This document shows, piece by piece, positions 42,624-50,232 of a DNA stretch of 64,000 nucleotides; the first letter of the stretch is position 1; each line of letters opens with the position of its first letter. Source of the DNA: Prevotella sp. (GTDB lineage Bacteria > Bacteroidota > Bacteroidia > Bacteroidales > Bacteroidaceae). The position numbers and the translations under genes are program-made. The notes under the pieces were generated by a model. It worked only from the letters and a program-made list of their open reading frames with translations. It was not told the origin of the DNA and made no database searches. The stretch covers positions 1 through 64,000 of the forward strand of contig JAILEG010000015.1 of NCBI GenBank assembly GCA_024688365.1, given 5' to 3'.

Positions 42624-45092
42624 ATGCAACACCTAACAAAGCATCTGCTTCTCATCCTTTCACTCCTGCTGACGGCACTCCTCCCCCTCACGGTGTCGGC
42701 CCGCAACGTCCGCAACATTGATGCCGACTGGCTCTTCATGCTCGGCGATGATGCCCACATGTCAGCCCCCAGCTATGACGACAGCCACTGGCGACAGCTC
42801 AGCCTGCCGCACGACTGGGCCATTGAGGGCGATTTCTCAGCCTCTGCCCCCAGCGGGGCCGGAGGCGGCGCGCTGCCCGGAGGTGTGGGATGGTACAGGA
42901 AACACATCACCCTTCCCGCCGCAAAGAATGCCTCACACGTGTTCCTCCACTTTGACGGTGCCTACATGAATGCCACCGTATGGGTCAACGGGCACAAGGT
43001 GGGCACACGCCCTTACGGCTACATCTCCTTCGAGTATGACGTGACACCCTATGTAAACCAAGAGGGAGAGAACGTCATCGCCGTACGTGTCGACAATTCC
43101 GACCAGCCCAACTCCCGCTGGTACTCGGGCTGCGGCATCTACCGCCACGTCTACCTGGTGCAGACCGGCAGCCTCCGCATTGCCAACTGGGGCGTGAGCG
43201 TCATGCCCCGCAAGGGGCGCAACAGGACGTGGACAGTGCCTGTCAGCGTCACGCTCAACAGCCTCACACAGCAGGCTCAGCGCGCCGTCATCCGCAACAT
43301 CCTGCTCGACGGCAAGGGACGCGAGGTGGCACGGCAGGAGAACGGGCGCACACAGCAGGTGCTGACCGTAAGGCATCCACAGCTCTGGAGCGTCAGCCAG
43401 CCCAGCACCTACACGCTGGTGACACAGCTCATCGCCGGCCGTCAGGTCATTGACGAGGTGCGCACACTGACGGCTTTCCGTGACTTCCGCTTCGATGCGC
43501 AGACAGGCTTCTGGCTCAACGGCACAAACCTGAAAATCAACGGGGTCTGCGACCATCATGACCTGGGCTGCCTCGGAGCCGCCGTCAATGAGGATGCCCT
43601 GCGCCGCAAGCTGCTGAAGCTGCGTGAGATGGGGGTCAACGCCGTGCGCTGCTCCCACAACCCGCCCGCCCCTGAGCTGCTCAACCTCTGTGACACGATG
43701 GGATTCATCGTCATGGGTGAGGCCTTCGACATGTGGCGGCGCAAGAAGACGCAGAACGACTATGCCCGCTTCTTCGATGAGTGGCATGAGCGTGACCTGA
43801 CCGACATGGTGCTGCGTGACCGCAACCACCCCTGCATCATGATGTGGAGCATAGGCAACGAGGTGCTGGAACAGTGGTCGAGTGCTGACGCTGACACGCT
43901 CACCCTGGAGCAGGCCAACCTCATCCTCAATGCCGGCCATGACGCCTCAACGCTTGCCCACGGCAAGGAGCTGTCAGCCAACTCGCTGCTCACCATCCAC
44001 CTGGCCGACATCATCCGCCGCATTGACCCCTCACGCCCCATCACGGCAGGCTGCAACGAGCCCTCGCCTGACAACCACCTCTTCAAGTCGGGGGCACTCG
44101 ACCTCGTGGGCTTCAACTATCACCGCCAGTGGGTGAAGGACGTGCCGAAGAACTTCCCCGGCAAGCCTTTCCTCATGACCGAGAGCGTATCGGCATTGCA
44201 GACACGGGGCTTCTACCGCATGCCGTCTGACAGTATCTTCATCATGCCCGAACGGTGGGACCGACCCTACACTGACCCGACCATGATGTGTTCGGCTTAC
44301 GACAACTCACATGCGCCCTGGAGTTCTACCCATGAGCAGACGTGGGACATCGTGAAGCACACACCTTACTGCTCGGGACAGTTCATCTGGACGGGATGGG
44401 ACTACCTCGGCGAGCCTACACCCTACGGATTCCCTGCCCGCAGCAGCTACTTCGGCATCATCGACCTTGCCGGATTCCCAAAGGATGTCTACTATATGTA
44501 CCAGAGCGAGTGGACTGACAGGCCCGTCCTCCACCTCTTCCCCCACTGGAACTGGCTGCCGGGACAGACCGTTGACCTCTGGTGCTACTACAACCAGGCC
44601 GATGAGGTGGAACTATTCATCAACGGCAGGAGCCAGGGCACGCGCCGCAAGGCCGACAGCCATCAGTATCACGTTGCCTGGCGCGTCAGCTTCGAGCCGG
44701 GAGAGCTAAGCGTCATCGCACGGAAGAACGGCAAGGAAGTGCGCCGGCAGACCATCCGCACCGCCGGACAGCCTGACCACATCCGCCTGACAACCGACTA
44801 TGCGGGAGAGCAGACACTATTCGTCAATGCTGAGGTCGTCGACAAGGACGGCAACCTCTGCCCCAACGCTGCCGATGACATCGTCTTCTCAGCCACCAAT
44901 GCCAGCATCATCGGTGTCGACAACGGCTCACAGTTCTCCACCGAGCGGTTCAAGGCCGACCACCGCAAGGCCTTCTTCGGCAAGTGCATGGTGGTGCTGC
45001 AAAGGCACGCAAAGGCAGCCTCATCAGCCCCTGTCACCCTCCGTGCCCGTGCTGTAGGACTGAAGGATGCCGTCATGACGATGCAGCCATAG
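42624..45092 (+). CDS. GH2 family glycoside hydrolase (beta-galactosidase type), exported
   Basis: An 822-residue enzyme with a signal peptide (LLILSLLLTALLPLTVSA). Domain order is the GH2 one: sugar-binding jelly roll (about 25-185, HDWAIEGDFS, GGVGWYRKHI), Ig-like domain, TIM barrel (about 290-580) and C-terminal Ig-like domains. Catalytic sites are the acid/base glutamate in MMWSIGNEV and the nucleophile in LMTESVS; NGVCDHHDLGCLGAAVNEDA is the conserved barrel entrance. Such enzymes act on beta-galactosides or related glycan ends. ATG at 42585 is also in frame; 42624 gives the cleaner signal peptide. Confidence 0.92.
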   Translation: MQHLTKHLLLILSLLLTALLPLTVSARNVRNIDADWLFMLGDDAHMSAPSYDDSHWRQLSLPHDWAIEGDFSASAPSGAGGGALPGGVGWYRKHITLPAAKNASHVFLHFDGAYMNATVWVNGHKVGTRPYGYISFEYDVTPYVNQEGENVIAVRVDNSDQPNSRWYSGCGIYRHVYLVQTGSLRIANWGVSVMPRKGRNRTWTVPVSVTLNSLTQQAQRAVIRNILLDGKGREVARQENGRTQQVLTVRHPQLWSVSQPSTYTLVTQLIAGRQVIDEVRTLTAFRDFRFDAQTGFWLNGTNLKINGVCDHHDLGCLGAAVNEDALRRKLLKLREMGVNAVRCSHNPPAPELLNLCDTMGFIVMGEAFDMWRRKKTQNDYARFFDEWHERDLTDMVLRDRNHPCIMMWSIGNEVLEQWSSADADTLTLEQANLILNAGHDASTLAHGKELSANSLLTIHLADIIRRIDPSRPITAGCNEPSPDNHLFKSGALDLVGFNYHRQWVKDVPKNFPGKPFLMTESVSALQTRGFYRMPSDSIFIMPERWDRPYTDPTMMCSAYDNSHAPWSSTHEQTWDIVKHTPYCSGQFIWTGWDYLGEPTPYGFPARSSYFGIIDLAGFPKDVYYMYQSEWTDRPVLHLFPHWNWLPGQTVDLWCYYNQADEVELFINGRSQGTRRKADSHQYHVAWRVSFEPGELSVIARKNGKEVRRQTIRTAGQPDHIRLTTDYAGEQTLFVNAEVVDKDGNLCPNAADDIVFSATNASIIGVDNGSQFSTERFKADHRKAFFGKCMVVLQRHAKAASSAPVTLRARAVGLKDAVMTMQP

Positions 45093-45159
45093 GCAGCCAC
45101 AGCCCTACCAACATTATGGTATTTTCCACTCGAAAATATAATTATCACAACCCATTCGC

Positions 45160-45189
45160 TTGCCGGATGGGTTTTATTTTCTATCTTTG
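45160..45189 (+). promoter_or_regulatory. Promoter of the DUF417 gene
   Basis: TTG (45160-45162), 19 bp, TATCTTTG (45182-45189). The leader to the ATG at 45311 is about 115 bases. Confidence 0.72.
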
Positions 45190-45310
45190 CGCCCGAATCA
45201 ATCATGACAGTTGTCCTGTCAATGGTAACCGCCGGGGATGTGACCCGATGGCCCACAAATATTCATTTCGCATAAAACAAGGCGTAACACTCTTTAACAA
45301 CAAAACATTT

Positions 45311-45892
45311 ATGGACAAGATCGCATCACTGGTAAAGTTCGTTCTCGAACTTTCCGCATCACTGAAGGGAACGGGGGTTCACCTCGTCCGTGTCGCCATC
45401 TTCATCATCTTCGTATGGATTGGCGGACTGAAATTCTGGAACTATGAGGCTGAGGGCATCGTCCCCTTCGTTGCCAACAGCCCGTTCATGAGCTTCTTCT
45501 ATGAGAAAGAGGCACCTGAATACAAGGACTACAAGCTCAAGGAGGGCGAGTTCGACAAGGTGAAGCATGAGTGGCACGAGGCCAACAACACCTACACCTT
45601 CTCTCACGGACTGGGCATCGCCATCATGTCCTTCGGCTTCCTCACCCTGCTGGGCATCTGGTTCCCCAAGATAGGCTTCGTGGGCACAGGACTGGTCATC
45701 ATCATGACCTTCGGCACGCTGTCCTTCCTCGTCACCACGCCGGAGGTATGGGTGCCCGACCTTGGCAGCGGCGAGCATGGGTTCCCTCTGCTGACAGGTG
45801 CCGGACGGCTCGTCATCAAGGATGTCTGCATCCTCGCCTCAGCCGTCATCGTCCTGGCCGACTGTGCCCAAAGAATCCTGAAGAAGTGGTGA
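45311..45892 (+). CDS. DUF417 (YkgB-type) membrane protein
   Basis: A 193-residue membrane protein with four hydrophobic segments (LVRVAIFIIFVWIGGLKFWN, GLGIAIMSFGFLTLLGIWF, FVGTGLVIIMTFGTLSFLVT, DVCILASAVIVLADCAQRIL) and the family phrases WIGGLKFWNYEAEGIVPFV, NSPFMSFFY and VTTPEVWVPDLGSGEHGFPL. The family is uncharacterised; relatives are linked to hypochlorite stress in enterobacteria (RclC). It has its own promoter and a terminator at 45942. Confidence 0.92.
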   Translation: MDKIASLVKFVLELSASLKGTGVHLVRVAIFIIFVWIGGLKFWNYEAEGIVPFVANSPFMSFFYEKEAPEYKDYKLKEGEFDKVKHEWHEANNTYTFSHGLGIAIMSFGFLTLLGIWFPKIGFVGTGLVIIMTFGTLSFLVTTPEVWVPDLGSGEHGFPLLTGAGRLVIKDVCILASAVIVLADCAQRILKKW

Positions 45893-45941
45893 CGGGCAGC
45901 AGGAGCTGACGGCATCCCATCCCAAGGCCACATCAACACAG

Positions 45942-46020
45942 GGGCTTGACCCATCACGCCCTTCGCCCGGACGGCAGCAATTGCCGGGGTGAAGCAAGTG
46001 AGAGGTCAAGCCCTTTTTCT
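45942..46020 (+). terminator. Terminator after the DUF417 gene
   Basis: GGGCTTGACC (45942-45951) pairs with GGTCAAGCCC (46004-46013), with a structured loop, followed by TTTTTCTTTTTC. Confidence 0.75.
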
Positions 46021-46113
46021 TTTTCCTGACTGCTAACACTGGGTGGCTCCCATAAATACAGCCTGTCACCGCAGGCAACATCCCTCCGCACTCCTCTGCG
46101 GCTCCTGCCTGCC

Positions 46114-46200
46114 CCCCGACCGTGTGGGCGCAGCCACCTCCCTTTCTCCTTTACTCTGCGTGACCATCCGCACCCAGCCTACCCGCAGCGGGCTGGCACG
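46114..46200 (+). repeat. 87-bp direct repeat, left copy
   Basis: Begins CCCCGACCGTGTGGGCGCAG and ends GGCACG. It matches 48145-48231 in the same orientation with about six mismatches. The two copies bracket the AT-rich tetR/nitroreductase cassette. Confidence 0.9.
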
Positions 46201-46254
46201 CAGACCATCAAGAACAAAAAGGAACCTTTTGAAACCTGTCCCATGTCTGCCCTT

Positions 46255-47295
46255 TCAGTCATTTGATTTCATCTCACTGGGCAGGATGCAGGACTCTATA
46301 TTCCTCCTCAACGAATATGGCATTTTTTTTCCATAACCTATGCGTATAAGTATTGTTGGATACTCATCTGACAAACCCAATTTTCTTGCTGTTTCCACCG
46401 ACAATTCACTGACTTCATTAGGTTGGTTCATGAAAGCCTGTGAAATGCCTATTCCCGTTGCTTTCAACAGAATACGCTCCAAGGTTCTACCCAGGCTTAC
46501 CCACTGCTCAATCGTATTTTCAGAGGTGGTAAGTAGGATAAAATGGGAAGACGATGCTATCTTTTTGCTATCATTCTTGTTTTGAGACTTCTCATTGATG
46601 GTAGCCTTGATAATCGGCTTAGCAATAAAACGAGGAACATTAGGAGCCCCAAATACGGCATAGCTCAGGCCGTCTCTCGTAGCATCCTGATGTTTTTTGT
46701 TGTAACGCATCCATTGCTGCAATTCTTCCTTAAATTTCCTATCATTCATCTGCTTTCTGTTACCCTTATAAATCATTTCAGAGATGACTTCATACTCTGG
46801 TGTGCCTTTTTTAAAGTAATGTATGCCTATATGGCTTTCTACATTGATATCCTTCAATAAAGCTAAACTGTCGTCAGGCAGTATTTTCCCATCATATACA
46901 GATCTGTTCGTCTGCCTGACAGATATTTGAGAAAACAAGGGTGAAGGGATAACCAAGCTGTCTTTGGAGAGCATGATTTTTACAACTCCATCATCCGTGA
47001 TATTCATGTTCCCCCTGTAACCTTTGTGACTTGCTGCGATACAGAGATACTCGGCAGCACATCCAAGACTGACAAACAATTCCCTACAGTCAGGATCCAC
47101 CACTGGCAACGACTTGGTAAAATCAGGATAAATATCTATCTCTGACTGATTGATTTTAAACAACCAAGGCTGGGTATTATGTCCGGAAGGGGCTTTTACA
47201 GCCTGCTCTATCATGAACAGATAATCTGCATTTTGGGCTGATACACTACTCATTGTTCCTATGAATATAATAAATGTTATAAATATATTTCTCAT
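46255..47295 (-). CDS. Acg-type nitroreductase-fold protein with signal peptide
   Basis: A 346-residue protein starting with a signal peptide (IFITFIIFIGTMSSVSAQ). Residues about 35-330 look like the Acg/Rv2032 branch of the nitroreductase fold, with APSGHNTQPWLFKI (FMN-site region), LFVSLGCAAEYLCIAA, RQTNRSVYDG and GIGISQAFMNQPNEV. Relatives include FMN-sequestering or dormancy-linked proteins; catalytic activity is not assured. It is much richer in A/T and lysine/isoleucine codons than its neighbours, and ATGA-overlaps the tetR gene. It is probably acquired DNA. Confidence 0.82.
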   Translation of the reverse strand: MRNIFITFIIFIGTMSSVSAQNADYLFMIEQAVKAPSGHNTQPWLFKINQSEIDIYPDFTKSLPVVDPDCRELFVSLGCAAEYLCIAASHKGYRGNMNITDDGVVKIMLSKDSLVIPSPLFSQISVRQTNRSVYDGKILPDDSLALLKDINVESHIGIHYFKKGTPEYEVISEMIYKGNRKQMNDRKFKEELQQWMRYNKKHQDATRDGLSYAVFGAPNVPRFIAKPIIKATINEKSQNKNDSKKIASSSHFILLTTSENTIEQWVSLGRTLERILLKATGIGISQAFMNQPNEVSELSVETARKLGLSDEYPTILIRIGYGKKMPYSLRRNIESCILPSEMKSND

Positions 47296-47885
47296 TGTTG
47301 AACGTCTTTTGTCCACAAATCTATAATTAAGTCAATTCCCTTCATTATTTGCTCCCATCCCTCATGACTCTGCAAGTCAATACCATTATATGTCGGAGTC
47401 TGCTCCTCCATAAGAACAAGATAACTGACAGATGCTGAAATGATACTTGCCAAGGAAGCCACCTCCGATTGATTTGAATCTGTCAGTTGGCTGATTATTT
47501 TTATCAAATTGCAGCCATTCTGTTCCCTTCGTTCACGTAAGCGGTGAATATTATCATTTTCAGTGGAGAGTTCCCACCTGCACAATCGCTTCAATGTAAT
47601 ATCGCTCCTCAAGCGGATAATTTGTTCTCTGAACAAGCATTTAAGGCTTCCACTGATATCTGACTGGTTGATGATGGTTGTATCTGTATTTGCCCAATAA
47701 TCTTTTTGGAAAAGATATTGTGCAACCAATTCGTCGATACCCCCAAAATATCTGTATATAAGCATTTTTGACACACCAGCCTTTTGGGCTATCACATTCA
47801 CACCAAGTTTCTCAAAGCCATCGTTTTCAATAATACTCCCGACAGCTTCAAGTATTTTCTTTTCTGTAAATTTTCTATCTTTCAT
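47292..47885 (-). CDS. TetR-family repressor of the AT-rich cassette
   Basis: A 197-residue regulator with the N-terminal helix-turn-helix KILEAVGSIIENDGFEKLGV, VIAQKAGVSKMLIYRYFGG and a helical ligand domain. It overlaps the nitroreductase gene by 4 bases (ATGA), so it most likely controls this two-gene operon. Its -7 element (47920-47927) is flanked by GTTAC half-sites. AT-rich codon use matches its partner and not the surroundings. Confidence 0.92.
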   Translation of the reverse strand: MKDRKFTEKKILEAVGSIIENDGFEKLGVNVIAQKAGVSKMLIYRYFGGIDELVAQYLFQKDYWANTDTTIINQSDISGSLKCLFREQIIRLRSDITLKRLCRWELSTENDNIHRLRERREQNGCNLIKIISQLTDSNQSEVASLASIISASVSYLVLMEEQTPTYNGIDLQSHEGWEQIMKGIDLIIDLWTKDVQQ

Positions 47886-47901
47886 TGCCTCCTAATAACA
47901 T

Positions 47902-47944
47902 GTAACCGATAAGTAACAGCAAAGATACGTTACTCAACGGTAAC
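47902..47944 (-). promoter_or_regulatory. Promoter and candidate operator of the tetR/nitroreductase operon
   Basis: The -7 TATCTTTG (minus, 47920-47927) lies between an inverted repeat GTTAC-N6-GTAAC at 47929-47944 and two further GTAAC half-sites at 47902-47906 and 47913-47917. A repressor bound there would block the promoter. Confidence 0.6.
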
Positions 47945-48144
47945 ATGAAAGAAAGTCATGAAAGATTGTCCTTATTTAAAAGTGTTTAACACTCTTTACA
48001 TGAGAGCAAGGCAAAACAAAAAAAGACAGGAGACAATTCCCCTATTCCCTCTTTGAATAGGTGTCACCAGATTACAATTCCATGTGCGGCACAATGTTTC
48101 CATCATGACTTCTGCTCTCTGCATACTTTCGCTATTCAGCATGA

Positions 48145-48231
48145 CCCCGACCGTGTGGGCGCAGCCACCTCCCTTCCTCCTTTACTCTGCGTAACCATCC
48201 ACACCCAGCCTACCCGCTGCGTGCCGGCACG
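48145..48231 (+). repeat. 87-bp direct repeat, right copy
   Basis: Same sequence and orientation as 46114-46200. It is followed by CACGCAGAGCCGCAGAGAAC, a GC-rich repeat-like stretch. The remaining 47945-48310 region holds no gene. Confidence 0.9.
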
Positions 48232-48310
48232 GCATCATCTCACGCAGAGCCGCAGAGAACCAAGAAACACAGAGGACGCAGGGAATTAGGAGGGAGAAAC
48301 AAGGGCTGAC

Positions 48311-49123
48311 CTACTCCCCAGCCCGCTCACCGCTCTGTACCTCTCTCCCATCCACTCGCCTGACCTCCACATCCAGGCTCTCCTCTATCAGCCGGATGAT
48401 GGCCGGGAGGCTGGCAGTGGAGAAGTCGGCGGTGAGCCGGCGGGACTCATCAGAGCAGGTGAGACGCACATGATAGTAATCGCCCAGGACATGAAGGACA
48501 TGCCTCATGGACGCATTGACGAAACGGAACTGCCCCGTTGCCCAGGCCGCACCGTTCACATCGGGCTCAGCATCCGGCACAGGCCTGTCAGCATGGGCAG
48601 GAAGCGTTGCCGACTGCCCCTGCCGCAGGACGATGCCATGCCGGGTGGCAGTGGCTGCATAGAACACCGCACCACCCGTTATGCACACCTGTGAGCGGTC
48701 AGCCCTGCTCTCATCAAGCATGAACTTGGTGCCCAGCACCGTTATCATGCCACGGCTGCCAGTGACCGTGAACGGGCGAAGGGAGTCATGGCGCACCTCA
48801 AAGTAAGCCTTCCCACGCATTGCCAGCTGGCGGCAGTCACCGCTGTAGCTCACCTCAGAATGGGGTGAGAGCGTCACACGGCTGCCATCAGGCAGGCTCA
48901 CCCTGCGGACAGAGCCTGCCGCTCTGATGACCGTCTCCCTCTCATCAGCCAGGAACCAGCCGCCCACACTCACCATGAGCAGCAGCGATGCCGCCACAGC
49001 CACCCACCGCCACCTCCGGCTCCGCCCATCAAGACCGCACCGTGCCCTCACCTTGCGCAAGGCAGCCTGCGTGTCAAGCCGTCCGGGCCGGTAATGCTTG
49101 TAGACAAAGTCACTCCGTCTCAT
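48311..49123 (-). CDS. FecR-family anti-sigma factor
   Basis: A 270-residue membrane regulator. A short cytoplasmic part (about 1-40, MRRSDFVYKHYRPGRLD) leads to one helix (WVAVAASLLLMVSVGGWFL), the FecR domain (RRVSLPDGSRVTLSPHSEVS, RGKAYFEVRHDSLRPF, VLGTKFML) and a DUF4974-type end (FRFVNASMRHVLHVLGDYYH). It should hold the ECF sigma factor of this locus until the TonB receptor signals. It is the last gene of the locus, overlapping the DUF4249 gene by 14 bases, whereas fecR usually follows the sigma gene directly. ATG at 49123 is chosen over the longer frame. Confidence 0.92.
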   Translation of the reverse strand: MRRSDFVYKHYRPGRLDTQAALRKVRARCGLDGRSRRWRWVAVAASLLLMVSVGGWFLADERETVIRAAGSVRRVSLPDGSRVTLSPHSEVSYSGDCRQLAMRGKAYFEVRHDSLRPFTVTGSRGMITVLGTKFMLDESRADRSQVCITGGAVFYAATATRHGIVLRQGQSATLPAHADRPVPDAEPDVNGAAWATGQFRFVNASMRHVLHVLGDYYHVRLTCSDESRRLTADFSTASLPAIIRLIEESLDVEVRRVDGREVQSGERAGE

Positions 49124-50231
49124 TGCCCATAGGGATGAAGATGCCTGACCGGCTGAAGCCTGCGCAAATGCCCAGCCCATTCACCACATTGCTGTATGTG
49201 GGGCGCACCTGTGAGAGTCCGGCCTGTGCGAACGAGTTGTTCTTGAGGTCATTCAGTACCAGGAGGAAACGGTAATAGTCAGGGGTGAGATGATAGAGTT
49301 CCACCTCCAGCCCATTCTCATGTCCATAACGGCCCTTCAGTTCCTCGGCCACCTCCTTCTCCCAGTTCCTTACACCCCATGACGCATCCACATTCAGATG
49401 GAGCGTGTAGGTCAGGCCATTGATGGTGGCGTCATTGAAGATGTAGAAGTCGCCATAGAAGTCATTGCTGAAGCCGAAGTCGTCATCAATATCCGAGATA
49501 GGATTCAGCAGCTTCTCGCCCGTGGTCAGAATGGGCAGATACCTGCTGGTCACCCTCGGTATGACACGGATGCTGTCACAATGTATGCCTGCCCGCAGGC
49601 CGGTATCATATGCCTTCCAGGCACTATAGGACATGAACACCATTTTCTCCTGACTGCCAAAGACGGTGTACCAGGCATGCAGCTCATAGTCGCACAGCCG
49701 CTGCTTCACCCTTACGGCATAGTAGTCGCGTGTGGCGGCATTATCTGTGAATGTTGCCAGCAGCTGGGAGTAGTCTCTCATGCCCGACCCGAAGCCGTCA
49801 GAGAGCCTGACCGTCCGCACCTCCGTCTTCTCCCACCCAGCGGGCTGCGGTATCTCCGTGCCAGCATCGACAGGCTCCAGCCCCTCAGCCTCAACATGAA
49901 TACTTACCCGGTCGCCAATGTGCTGCGCTCCCGTCACGTAATAAAGCCCGTTCTCCGCACGGGCCACAGGCAGCCGGCGGCCATTGACGGTGTAGGTGAT
50001 GGCGGCATCGGCCACTGAGATAGCCCCGTCACGGCTGCCATACGCGTGCAGGGGGACGCTCCTCGTCACACTAATGAAGGTGGTGTCCGTCGTTGAGGGC
50101 ATACAGTAGACAACAAGTTTGGCGCGGCCCGCAGGGAGGCTGTCGGCACTGAAGTCGTCCTTACAGCCCATGAGGAGCAGGACGGGAAGCAGGAAGCATA
50201 TTGTTTTCTTCATCATTTTCATTTTCTTCAA
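49110..50231 (-). CDS. DUF4249 lipoprotein, partner of the TonB receptor
   Basis: A 373-residue protein with a lipoprotein signal (ICFLLPVLLLMGCKDD; lipobox LMGC). It resembles DUF4249 proteins, which Bacteroidetes encode next to TonB-dependent receptors where SusD would otherwise stand: LVVYCMPSTTDTTFISVTRS, VADAAITYTVNGRRLPV, GDRVSIHVEAEGLEPV and the late LEVELYHLTPDYYRFLLVLN. It probably sits on the cell surface and feeds substrate to the receptor. One base separates it from the receptor gene. Confidence 0.88.
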   Translation of the reverse strand: MKKMKMMKKTICFLLPVLLLMGCKDDFSADSLPAGRAKLVVYCMPSTTDTTFISVTRSVPLHAYGSRDGAISVADAAITYTVNGRRLPVARAENGLYYVTGAQHIGDRVSIHVEAEGLEPVDAGTEIPQPAGWEKTEVRTVRLSDGFGSGMRDYSQLLATFTDNAATRDYYAVRVKQRLCDYELHAWYTVFGSQEKMVFMSYSAWKAYDTGLRAGIHCDSIRVIPRVTSRYLPILTTGEKLLNPISDIDDDFGFSNDFYGDFYIFNDATINGLTYTLHLNVDASWGVRNWEKEVAEELKGRYGHENGLEVELYHLTPDYYRFLLVLNDLKNNSFAQAGLSQVRPTYSNVVNGLGICAGFSRSGIFIPMGNETE

Positions 50232-50232
50232 G

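Noticed and set aside
42933..43940. Minus-strand open frame opposite the GH2 gene
   Set aside because: GH2 catalytic motifs lie on the plus strand; the minus frame is a codon-bias shadow.
46114..48231. Insertion sequence or integron
   Set aside because: No transposase or integrase and no terminal inverted repeats; only direct repeats flank the cassette.
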